Part shown: one piece after another, positions 1 through 5,798 of the stretch
Layout: every line of letters begins with the position of its first letter
Numbering within the stretch: the stretch's first letter is position 1
Assembly: GCA_021160085.1 (NCBI GenBank)
Contig: JAGHDE010000182.1
Span: forward strand, 1-6,378
Direction of reading: 5' to 3'
Source of the DNA: Pseudomonadota bacterium
GTDB lineage: Bacteria > Desulfobacterota > WTBG01 > JAGOGO01
Length of the DNA: 6,378 bases
Notes under the pieces: generated by a model
Database searches by the model: none
Told to the model about the DNA's origin: nothing
The model's input: the letters and a program-made list of their open reading frames with translations, nothing else
Program-made: the position numbers and the translations under genes

Positions 1-1235
1 CCACCGAGCCCCATAAAATAATCGATACCGTCATTGATCGCTGTCAACGTTATGATTTCAAAAAAATACCTCCTCTCCTCCTCCACCAACATCTTCAGCA
101 TATTGCAAACGAAGAGAAAATAAGGATAAGCTCTGATTCTCTTCAGCTCATTGCCCGGGAATCAGAAGGTAGTCTGAGAGATGCCCAGAGCATGCTGGAC
201 CAGATAGTAACGTATGCAGGAAAAGAGATAAAAGATGAAGCCATAGCAGATGTTTTGGGCGTGGTAAATATAACCAGTTTGTTTGAAATATCTTCGGCAG
301 TGGTAAAGGGAGATCTTGAGAAATTTATGGGGGCAATTGAAACTGTTTTTGACCACGGAATCGACATTCGACAATTTTACCGTGGACTCATTGAACATTT
401 TCGTAATTTAATGCTGGCCAAGCTGAGCACCAACGCTCAACTTTTCCCTGATCTTCAACAAAACGAGTTTGAACAGTTAGCTCATCATTCCAAAGATGTC
501 AGCTTGGAAAAACTTCAAACTTTTCTTAAGGTTCTCATTGATGGAGAAGGATATATTTATCGATCTCGTCTGCCTCGAATTGTACTGGAAGCAATCCTGC
601 TTAGGATGGCTACCATTCCTTCAGCGTCTTCTCTCAAAGAAATCCTGGATAAGTTGACTGTTTTTCAAGAAAAACTGACGGGGGAAGCATCCTTGTCTCA
701 AGACCCCTCCAGCAATTCTCTATCCGGCCGGGATTTATCTGAATGCAACGAACCGGTTAAAAAATATGGGGAAATGATGGAAACCGGGAAAACCTCAGAA
801 AATCCGATTCATTCTTCTTCATCCGCGTGTAAAGAAGGCTCTTTGGAGGAGACCTGGAAAGCTCTAATCGATTTTGTACGCAAGAAAAAACCACCATTTG
901 CTTCTTTGCTGGATCATGGTCAACTCTTGAAAAAAGAAAAAAATACTATAGAAGCAGGTTTTCCGAAAAACTTTATTTTTCTGGAGAGTCTCCAAAAGAA
1001 GAGTAAAAGAGACGAACTAAGCAAGATTTGTGAGGAGTTTTTTGGCTCCAAAACCATGGTCAAAATTTCTGTTCTTGCGCCTTCTCTCGACTCCCCCTAT
1101 AATCAAAAATCTACGCTCAGCAGCAATAAACAAACCGATAAGATCAGAGAAGAAGCCCGGGCTCACCCCCTGGTTAAAGAAACGCTCTCTGTTTTTGGAG
1201 GAGGCATAACTAAAATAAAGGTGCTTGATCAATAA
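1..1235 (+). CDS. dnaX: DNA polymerase III clamp-loader subunit gamma/tau (3' part, 5' end outside window)
   Basis: DnaX is the ATPase that, with delta and delta', loads the sliding clamp and, as tau, ties the clamp loader to the polymerase. The gene is open from the window edge; reading from base 3 gives 410 codons and a TAA at 1233-1235. The visible protein starts inside the AAA+ module at the sensor-1 region (TEPHK). A DRCQRYDF segment follows at residues 12-19; its Arg matches the family's SRC arginine finger, with Asp where Ser is usual. The sensor-2 motif GSLRDAQSMLDQ lies at residues 56-67. The helical oligomerisation domain (about residues 80-200) ends near LEAILLRMA. A Ser/Glu/Lys-rich linker comes next, then a C-terminal domain starting around TWKALIDFVRKKKPP and typical of long tau forms in non-enteric bacteria. 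The N-terminal Walker motifs and zinc module would lie upstream. The order dnaX-ybaB-recR is widely conserved. Identification is firm; the start cannot be seen. Confidence 0.96.
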   Translation, partial: TEPHKIIDTVIDRCQRYDFKKIPPLLLHQHLQHIANEEKIRISSDSLQLIARESEGSLRDAQSMLDQIVTYAGKEIKDEAIADVLGVVNITSLFEISSAVVKGDLEKFMGAIETVFDHGIDIRQFYRGLIEHFRNLMLAKLSTNAQLFPDLQQNEFEQLAHHSKDVSLEKLQTFLKVLIDGEGYIYRSRLPRIVLEAILLRMATIPSASSLKEILDKLTVFQEKLTGEASLSQDPSSNSLSGRDLSECNEPVKKYGEMMETGKTSENPIHSSSSACKEGSLEETWKALIDFVRKKKPPFASLLDHGQLLKKEKNTIEAGFPKNFIFLESLQKKSKRDELSKICEEFFGSKTMVKISVLAPSLDSPYNQKSTLSSNKQTDKIREEARAHPLVKETLSVFGGGITKIKVLDQ

Positions 1236-1264
1236 TGCATAAATAATATTCTCAGGAGGGAACT

Positions 1265-1591
1265 ATGGCAGCTAAAGGAATTGGGGAAATTATGAAGCAG
1301 GCTCAAAAGCTTCAGTCTCAGATGGCAAAAATTCAGGAAGAGATGGCTCTAAAAACGATCGAAGGTTCTGCCGGGGGCGGAATGGTCACAGTAGTGGCCA
1401 ATGGAAAACAGGAAATTGTTAGCGTAAGGATCGATTCTGAAGTAGTAAATCCTAATGATATCGATATGTTGCAGGATTTGGTCCAAGCCGCAGTTAACGA
1501 TGCCATTAAGAAATCTCAGGAGCTGGTATCAAGCGAGATGAGCAAGGTTACGGGCGGGCTTGGTCTTAATATTCCCGGTCTTCCTTTTTAA
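1265..1591 (+). CDS. ybaB: YbaB/EbfC family nucleoid-associated DNA-binding protein
   Basis: This is a small, 108-residue DNA-binding protein of the YbaB/EbfC family. Members form tweezer-like dimers that coat DNA as nucleoid-associated proteins; the family is tied by gene order to recR, but its exact cellular role is not settled. The sequence has the family pattern: an N-terminal amphipathic helix rich in Lys, Gln and Met (residues 6-30, including [18 protein letters not shown]). Next is a Gly-rich turn (SAGGGMV, about residues 35-41) and a beta region with [15 protein letters not shown]-terminal helix and a Gly/Pro tail ([12 protein letters not shown]) complete it. The length is normal. The ATG is preceded by a strong AGGAGGG at 1254-1260, 4 bases away. 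The gene starts 29 bases after dnaX and ends 19 bases before recR, so the three are probably cotranscribed. Confidence 0.95.
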   Translation: MAAKGIGEIMKQAQKLQSQMAKIQEEMALKTIEGSAGGGMVTVVANGKQEIVSVRIDSEVVNPNDIDMLQDLVQAAVNDAIKKSQELVSSEMSKVTGGLGLNIPGLPF

Positions 1592-1597
1592 AAAATC

Positions 1598-1601
1598 GAG
1601 G
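1598..1601 (+). promoter_or_regulatory. Ribosome binding site fixing the recR start
   Basis: A GAGG core lies 9 bases before the ATG at 1611. The reading frame stays open upstream to a TTG at 1560 inside the end of ybaB, but that TTG would add 17 residues (ending KKSRRPL) not seen at RecR N-termini. The core therefore supports ATG 1611. It is a modest site compared with the one ahead of ybaB. Confidence 0.6.
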
Positions 1602-1610
1602 CGCCCTCTC

Positions 1611-2204
1611 ATGCTTTCAAATACCATCAACCACCTTATCCGGGAATTGTCAAAACTCCCCAGCATCGGTGAAAAAACCGCCATGAGGATGGCATATCAT
1701 CTTATTGCCCTTCCCAAATCCCAGGTTCAATCACTGGCTCAGAGCATCATGGATGTGAAAGATAAAGTCACCCTTTGCTCTGTCTGTTTTAATATTACTG
1801 ATATCAATCCCTGCTCTATTTGTCAGGGAGATCGGGGAAAATCCGATACCATCTGTGTGGTTGAAACCCCCGCCCATCTGGCGGCATTGGAACGAACGGG
1901 AAAATTCAAAGGAACGTACCATGTTCTCCATGGGGTTATCTCTCCTCTTCGCAACATCTCCCCGGAAAATTTGAAGATGAAAGAACTGATAAAACGACGC
2001 CAATATAATAAAATCAAAGAGGTTATCCTGGCAACCAACCCCACCCGCGAGGGGGAAACCACCGCTATCTATCTGGCCAAACTTATAAAGCCTCTTTCCA
2101 TCAAAGTAACTCGTTTAGCTCAAGGCATTCCCCGGGGAGGAGAAATTGAATATCTCGATGAATCAACCCTCCAATCATCCCTGGAAGGCCGAAGAGAATT
2201 ATAG
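1611..2204 (+). CDS. recR: Recombination mediator protein RecR
   Basis: RecR acts with RecO (and RecF) to load RecA on gapped single-stranded DNA during recombinational repair. From ATG 1611 the protein has 197 residues, the usual family size. Domains in order: an N-terminal helix-hairpin-helix region (residues 8-35, with LPSIGEKTAMRMAYHL), a four-Cys zinc finger (C56, C59, C68, C71) and a Toprim domain starting at ICVVETPAHLAALE (81 on). The Toprim acidic residue is E85, followed by HGVISPL. The later conserved block is LATNPTREGETTAIYLA, and the C-terminal block is VTRLAQGIPRGGEIEYLDESTL. Arg replaces the commoner Val in NPTxEGE, and IPRGG replaces the commoner IPVGG; both look like tolerated variation. 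All key residues are present and the frame is intact. It closes the replication/recombination block; the next gene follows after 104 bases and probably has its own promoter. Confidence 0.97.
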   Translation: MLSNTINHLIRELSKLPSIGEKTAMRMAYHLIALPKSQVQSLAQSIMDVKDKVTLCSVCFNITDINPCSICQGDRGKSDTICVVETPAHLAALERTGKFKGTYHVLHGVISPLRNISPENLKMKELIKRRQYNKIKEVILATNPTREGETTAIYLAKLIKPLSIKVTRLAQGIPRGGEIEYLDESTLQSSLEGRREL

Positions 2205-2238
2205 CTTTTCCTTAAACCAATTTTTTATGAAATAATTC

Positions 2239-2267
2239 TTGACATTCAGCGTAAAAATGAATAGAAA
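2239..2267 (+). promoter_or_regulatory. Putative sigma-70 type promoter for the por operon
   Basis: TTGACA at 2239-2244 is a perfect -35 consensus. Seventeen bases further on, TAGAAA at 2262-2267 matches the -10 consensus at four of six positions, including the important T1, A2 and A5-equivalent bases. Transcription would start near 2274, giving a leader of about 35 bases before the porG ATG. It sits in the only long AT-rich gap of the window, between recR and the por genes, where a change of operon is expected. I see no clear operator palindrome over it. This is an inference from consensus and position only. Confidence 0.55.
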
Positions 2268-2308
2268 TTAGCTTTATTTTAAATTTATGATGTTCAGGAG
2301 CAGATAAC

Positions 2309-2857
2309 ATGATTGAAGTTCGCTTGCATGGTCGGGGTGGTCAGGGAGCGGTCACATCAGCCGAATTATTGGCTCTGGCTGCCATTAATGAAGGAAAATA
2401 CGCCCAGGCCTTCCCCAGTTTTGGGCCGGAAAGGCGCGGCGCACCGGTAATAGCCTTCTGTCGAATCGATGATAAACCAATTCGGATTCGATCTGCTATC
2501 TATAAGCCGGACTTAGTTCTGGTTCTCGATCCGGGCATCCTCCGGCTTGTAAATGTTACCTCCGGTCTTAAGGAGGATGGGATTCTAATTGCTAACACAA
2601 AATACTCAGGCAAGGAACTGAGGAAGGAATTGGGGATTAAACACCCCCTGGCTACTGTAAATGCCACCCATATAGCTATGGAAGAACTGGGGCTTCCCAT
2701 AACCAATACCACCATGCTCGGTTCCCTTCTTAAAGCTCGGGAAATTATCCCTTTCGATTCTCTTATCGATCCACTCAAGAAAAGATTTGGGCGAATCGCC
2801 GAAAAAAACATCAAAGTATTTACCAGAGCATACCAAGAGACCGAACTAACCAGATAA
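2309..2857 (+). CDS. porG: Pyruvate (2-oxoacid):ferredoxin oxidoreductase, gamma subunit
   Basis: This is the gamma subunit (182 residues) of a four-subunit 2-oxoacid:ferredoxin oxidoreductase, which converts a 2-oxoacid plus CoA to acyl-CoA and CO2 and reduces ferredoxin in the cytoplasm. In this family gamma forms the domain associated with CoA binding. The family signature opens the protein: EVRLHGRGGQGAVTSAELLA (residues 3-22) with its Gly-rich loop. The conserved AFPSFGPERRGAPV segment (about 39-52) follows, then PDLVLVLDPGIL (about 68-79). The C-terminal half (TNTTMLGSLLKA and LKKRFG) is also typical. The length matches stand-alone PorG. AGGAG at 2296-2300, 8 bases from the ATG, supports the start. 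It is the first gene of the gamma-delta-alpha-beta operon, the order known from Thermotoga and archaea. Pyruvate is the likely substrate, judged from PorA; gamma alone would not decide it. Confidence 0.93.
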   Translation: MIEVRLHGRGGQGAVTSAELLALAAINEGKYAQAFPSFGPERRGAPVIAFCRIDDKPIRIRSAIYKPDLVLVLDPGILRLVNVTSGLKEDGILIANTKYSGKELRKELGIKHPLATVNATHIAMEELGLPITNTTMLGSLLKAREIIPFDSLIDPLKKRFGRIAEKNIKVFTRAYQETELTR

Positions 2858-2858
2858 A

Positions 2859-2864
2859 AAGGAG
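2859..2864 (+). promoter_or_regulatory. Ribosome binding site fixing a TTG start for porD
   Basis: AAGGAG lies directly after the porG stop codon and 7 bases before TTG 2872. No in-frame ATG occurs before codon 36 of porD, and the in-frame GTG at 2914 has no comparable site. The spacing therefore points to TTG as the start codon. Confidence 0.75.
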
Positions 2865-2871
2865 ACGATCA

Positions 2872-3165
2872 TTGGTAAAATCAGAAGAAGAACTTAGCTG
2901 GAAAGACCTGGAGGTGGGATGTGTAGTAAATGAAGCAGGTAATGCCAGTCAATACAAAACCGGAGACTGGCGATCTATGCGGCCGATTTGGGATACGGCA
3001 AAATGCATCCGTTGCGGTGTCTGTTATATTTTTTGCCCGGACATGGCTATCCGCAAAACCGATGAAGGGTATTTTGAAGCTGATCTTTACTATTGTAAAG
3101 GATGTGGAATCTGCGCTCAGGAATGTATCACCAGTTGTATAACCATGGTTGAGGAGGAAGAATAA
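2872..3165 (+). CDS. porD: Pyruvate (2-oxoacid):ferredoxin oxidoreductase, delta subunit (2x[4Fe-4S] ferredoxin-like)
   Basis: PorD is the small iron-sulfur subunit that carries electrons from the PorB cluster towards external ferredoxin. From the TTG start it has 97 residues, a normal length for the family. The N-terminal part (KTGDWRSMRPIWDTAKC, residues 29-45) is the usual PorD lead-in. Two clusters follow: C45-x2-C48-x2-C51-x3-C55-Pro, and C75-x2-C78-x2-C81-x3-C85. After C85 the usual Pro is replaced by Ile, and an extra Cys (C89) follows in ECITSCI. Bacterial-type 2[4Fe-4S] ferredoxins normally have Pro at that place. All eight expected ligands are present, so two [4Fe-4S] clusters remain likely. 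It sits 14 bases after porG and shares one base with porA (TAATG), which suggests translational coupling. The start choice is somewhat less certain than the identity. Confidence 0.92.
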   Translation: MVKSEEELSWKDLEVGCVVNEAGNASQYKTGDWRSMRPIWDTAKCIRCGVCYIFCPDMAIRKTDEGYFEADLYYCKGCGICAQECITSCITMVEEEE

Positions 3166-4343
3166 TGGGTGAAAGAGTCGGAATAGAAGTTTCAATAGCC
3201 GCGGCCGAGGCTGTCAAAATGGCCAATACAGATGTTATTGCCGCCTATCCCATTACACCTCAGACCCATATCGTGGAACATTTATCAGAATTAGTAGCCG
3301 ATGGCGAGCTGGATGCTGAATTTATTCCGGTAGAGTCCGAGCACTCTGCCATGAGCGTCTGTTGCGGATCCTCTGCGGTTGGGGCAAGAACCTTTACCTG
3401 TACCAGTTCCCAGGGACTGGCATTAATGAACGAAATCGTCTTTATTGCTCCTTCCCTGAGGCTTCCCATTGTCATGATTCTGGCAAATCGTTCCATGTCC
3501 GGACCGTTAAGCATTTGGAATGACCATACTGATGTCATGTCAATTCGTGACTGTGGCTGGATTCAAATCTTTACTGAAAACGGCCAGGAGGTTTTTGACC
3601 ACGTTATGTTTGCTTTCCGGGTGGCGGAAAATTCCTCGGTATCACTACCCGTCATTGTCAATCTGGACGGTTTTGTTCTTACCCATGTAATAGAACCGAT
3701 AGAATTCTGGGATAAGGAAACGGTTAAACAATACCTCCCCGATTTCAAACCGGTTAATCAGCTTCATCCGGATAACCCGGTCACCATGGGAGCCTTTGGC
3801 CTGCCGAGCATCTTTACCGAGGCAAAAAAGGCCCAAGATGAAGCTCTCATAAATTCTAAATCCGAGATTTTAAAGGCCTGGAAAGAGATGGGTGATCTGG
3901 TGGGCCGATACTACAAACCGGTTGAAACCTATCAATTAGATGGATCTGAGACTGTTTTTCTTACCATTGGAAGTTTTGGAGAAACCGTCTCCGTTGCTGT
4001 TGATGAGCTTCGAGCCCAGGGTAAATCCGTGGGTCAGGTTAAGTTAAGGCTCTGGCGTCCCTTTCCCTTTGACGAATTTCGAGAGGCTGTCCGAGGGGTT
4101 AAAAGAATTATTGTCATCGATCGGGCGATCTCCTACGGAGGCCCGGGAGGTCCGGTGGCAAGCGAGATTCGTTCCGTCCTCTACCAGGAAGAAAACATGC
4201 CTGTCATTACTAACTTCCTTTGTGGGTTTGCCGGTCGAGATGTAACCTCAGACGATTATATCAGCATGTATGAAAAAACTGAACAGATGGCTAAAGGCAA
4301 GGTGACACAAGAGGACTACATAATTTACGGAGTTAGAGAATAA
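3165..4343 (+). CDS. porA: Pyruvate:ferredoxin oxidoreductase, alpha subunit
   Basis: The alpha subunit (392 residues) contributes to the thiamine diphosphate active site, where pyruvate is decarboxylated. Domain I contains AAYPITPQT (26-34), whose T31 corresponds to the substrate-contacting Thr of Desulfovibrio africanus PFOR. It also has VESEHSAMS (56-64), with E59 as the likely cofactor-activating Glu. ILANRSMSGPLSIWNDHTD (105-123) has R109 where that enzyme has the Arg that binds the substrate carboxylate. The NR...WNDH combination is the reason to prefer pyruvate over 2-oxoglutarate or branched-chain and aromatic oxoacids. Domain II follows from about residue 260 (TVFLTIGSFGETVSVAVDEL, then VKLRLWRPFP and IIVIDRAISYGGPGG). 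GAGGAGGA lies just before the ATG, which overlaps the porD stop by one base. The substrate is inferred from motifs, not proven. Confidence 0.95.
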   Translation: MGERVGIEVSIAAAEAVKMANTDVIAAYPITPQTHIVEHLSELVADGELDAEFIPVESEHSAMSVCCGSSAVGARTFTCTSSQGLALMNEIVFIAPSLRLPIVMILANRSMSGPLSIWNDHTDVMSIRDCGWIQIFTENGQEVFDHVMFAFRVAENSSVSLPVIVNLDGFVLTHVIEPIEFWDKETVKQYLPDFKPVNQLHPDNPVTMGAFGLPSIFTEAKKAQDEALINSKSEILKAWKEMGDLVGRYYKPVETYQLDGSETVFLTIGSFGETVSVAVDELRAQGKSVGQVKLRLWRPFPFDEFREAVRGVKRIIVIDRAISYGGPGGPVASEIRSVLYQEENMPVITNFLCGFAGRDVTSDDYISMYEKTEQMAKGKVTQEDYIIYGVRE

Positions 4344-5272
4344 TGGAACAATTTAATGTTTATGCAAGCCGCCTTATAACCAAAAAGGAGCATTTTACTC
4401 CCGGCCATCGCGCTTGTCAGGGTTGTGCCGAGGCATTAGCCGTAAGGATGGTGGCTAAAGCACTGGGAAAGAATGTCATCGTTGCCAGCGCTACCGGTTG
4501 TATGGAAATAATTTCTTCTCCGTTGCCTTTTACCAACTGGAAGGTTCCCTGGATACACGTTGCCTTTGAGAATGCTGCTGCCGTTGCCAGCGGCGCTGAG
4601 GCCGGAACCAAGGCTCTCATTCGAAAAGGCAAACTTGTTGATAAAGGAACGGTATTTCTGGGGATGGGCGGTGATGGCGCTACCAGTGACATCGGACTTC
4701 AGGCCTTATCCGGTGCCTTTGAGAGAGGACATAATTTCCTGTATGTATGCTATGATAATGAAGCCTATATGAACACAGGAATCCAGCGTTCCTCGGCAAC
4801 CCCTTTTGGAGCCGCCACCACAACCTCACCAGCGGGAAAACAGATACCCGGTCAGGTCACCTGGAAAAAGAACATGCCCGAAATTGCCGTTGCCCACAAC
4901 ATTCCCTATGTGGCCACCGCATGTTCCAGTTATCCTTTTGATCTTATTCAAAAGGTCAAAAAAGCAGCCAGTATTAAAGGCCCGGCCTATGTCCATATCC
5001 TCTCAATTTGTCCTACCGGGTGGCGTATTCCTGCTGATAAGGCGATCTGGATCGGCCGGCGGGCAGTCGAAACTGGCGTATTTCCTTTGTACGAGGTGGA
5101 GAATGGAAAATACCGGATAACTGTTGATGTTCCAGAATTAAGACCGGTTGAGGATTATTTGAAGCCTCAGGGAAGATTTCGTCATTTGACCCCTGAGCTG
5201 ATTGAAAAAATACAAACAAGAGTAACCAAGGAATATAACAACCTTAAAACCAAAACGAAACTTGAAACTTGA
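4343..5272 (+). CDS. porB: Pyruvate:ferredoxin oxidoreductase, beta subunit (TPP and [4Fe-4S] binding)
   Basis: The beta subunit (309 residues) binds thiamine diphosphate and the proximal [4Fe-4S] cluster. Likely cluster ligands are C25 and C28 (HRACQGCAEAL), C53 (SATGCMEI) and C223 (ICPTGWR). The diphosphate/Mg site is GMGGDGATSDIG (107-118), completed by CYDNEAYMNTGIQRS (136-150). N144 in the MNTG stretch matches the active-site Asn of single-chain PFOR. FENAAAVASGAEAG (75-88) is also characteristic. The C-terminus (residues 265-309) ends in a Lys/Thr-rich tail, normal for stand-alone PorB. Its ATG shares one base with the porA stop; a GGAG at 4329-4332 lies 10 bases upstream. All four por subunits are intact, so the operon should encode a complete enzyme. 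The stop codon lies inside an inverted repeat. Confidence 0.96.
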   Translation: MEQFNVYASRLITKKEHFTPGHRACQGCAEALAVRMVAKALGKNVIVASATGCMEIISSPLPFTNWKVPWIHVAFENAAAVASGAEAGTKALIRKGKLVDKGTVFLGMGGDGATSDIGLQALSGAFERGHNFLYVCYDNEAYMNTGIQRSSATPFGAATTTSPAGKQIPGQVTWKKNMPEIAVAHNIPYVATACSSYPFDLIQKVKKAASIKGPAYVHILSICPTGWRIPADKAIWIGRRAVETGVFPLYEVENGKYRITVDVPELRPVEDYLKPQGRFRHLTPELIEKIQTRVTKEYNNLKTKTKLET

Positions 5273-5290
5273 TTAATCAGCATCAAGTTT
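5265..5290 (+). repeat. Inverted repeat / stem-loop across the porB stop codon
   Basis: AAACTTGAT at 5265-5273 and ATCAAGTTT at 5282-5290 are perfect reverse complements separated by 8 bases. Pairing can extend outwards (CTTG at 5261-5264 with CGAG at 5292-5295, one wobble and a single bulged T). The loop side also contains a perfect 10-base palindrome, TGATTAATCA at 5270-5279. The left arm includes the last coding bases and stop of porB. Only TTTT and then CGAG follow the stem and it is AT-rich, so it does not look like a strong terminator. It could be a weak attenuator, an RNA-processing or stability element, or chance. Confidence 0.5.
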
Positions 5291-5309
5291 TCGAGTTCCA
5301 GTGTGCCGC

Positions 5310-5314
5310 AAGGA
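5310..5314 (+). promoter_or_regulatory. Ribosome binding site fixing the nuoE-like start
   Basis: AAGGA lies 7 bases before ATG 5322. An in-frame GTG at 5301 would add seven residues (MCRKEKI) but overlaps this site and has no good site of its own, so the ATG is preferred. Confidence 0.65.
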
Positions 5315-5321
5315 AAAAATA

Positions 5322-5798
5322 ATGGAAACAAAAGTAAAAGCCATCATTCAGAAATACGATGCCGATAAGGGATTCCTGGTTCCTATCCTCCAGGATGTGC
5401 AAAGAGAATTTAATTATCTTCCCCGGGAAGCGCTCGATTTTGTCAGTGTTCATCTCGACGTTCCCACCAGTCGGCTTTATGAGTTAGCTACCTTTTATAG
5501 GGCATTCAGCCTTGATCCCAGGGGGAAACACGAGCTGAGCCTCTGTCTCGGAACCGCCTGTCATGTCCGGGGCGCCCCGCTGATTCAGGATAACATCGAA
5601 CGAATACTGGGAATAAAGGCGGGTGAGACCTCCTCTGACCTGGAATTTACTTTTGAAACCGTCAACTGTGTGGGAGCCTGTGCATTAGGGCCCATCCTGG
5701 TGGTGGATGGCGAGTACAATGGCAATATTAGCATCACTAAGTCAAACAAAATCCTGAAAAAATTAGGCAAAAAGGTAAAAATTGATGAAGAAGATTAA
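5322..5798 (+). CDS. nuoE: NuoE/HydC/HndA-like [2Fe-2S] subunit of an NAD(P)H-linked oxidoreductase
   Basis: This 158-residue protein belongs to the 24-kDa/NuoE family of thioredoxin-like [2Fe-2S] subunits. Such subunits work beside an FMN/NAD(H)-binding NuoF-type partner in complex I, NADP-reducing hydrogenases and electron-bifurcating [FeFe]-hydrogenases. The N-terminal helical part has the typical GFLVPILQDVQREFNYLP (17-34) and ELATFYRAFSL (54-64). Cluster ligands are C75 and C80 in LCLGTACHVRGA and C116 and C120 in NCVGACALGP. The acidic/basic tail is short. It starts 49 bases after porB and its last 14 bases overlap the next gene, a tight coupling expected for two subunits of one complex. 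No quinone-reductase subunits are seen here, so the symbol nuoE marks the family only; HydC or HndA may be the better name. It is probably in the same transcript as por unless the stem-loop upstream divides it. Confidence 0.9.
   Translation: METKVKAIIQKYDADKGFLVPILQDVQREFNYLPREALDFVSVHLDVPTSRLYELATFYRAFSLDPRGKHELSLCLGTACHVRGAPLIQDNIERILGIKAGETSSDLEFTFETVNCVGACALGPILVVDGEYNGNISITKSNKILKKLGKKVKIDEED

Noticed and set aside
1560..1610. N-terminal extension of recR to a TTG inside ybaB.
   Set aside because: RecR proteins align from the MLSNTINHLIREL start; the extension is read from the ybaB end in another frame and has no supporting ribosome binding site.
2186..2226. Possible terminator after recR: GAAGAG (2191-2196) can pair with CTTTTC (2205-2210), with six T at 2221-2226.
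   Set aside because: The stem is only six pairs with one G-T wobble, lies over the recR stop codon and is separated from the T-run by ten bases, so it does not make a convincing intrinsic terminator.
2262..2286. AT-rich near-palindrome around AAATTAGCTTTATTTTAAATTT as a possible Rex-like redox operator upstream of porG.
   Set aside because: The arms are short and imperfect and do not show the TTGTGA...TCACAA pattern; AT-rich sequence gives such matches by chance.
4417..4692. Antisense open frame of 91 codons inside porB, and similar minus-strand frames under recR, porG, porD and porA.
   Set aside because: Each is fully covered by a well-conserved gene on the + strand, resembles no known protein, and has no supporting operon context. 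They are by-products of codon usage in the real genes.
4806..5120. A 104-codon + strand frame out of phase inside porB.
   Set aside because: The porB frame is intact and conserved over the whole stretch; the alternative product is Pro/Ser-rich with no recognisable motif.
5301..5321. GTG start seven codons upstream for the nuoE-like gene.
   Set aside because: The AAGGA that serves ATG 5322 lies within this stretch, and the added residues are not typical of the family.
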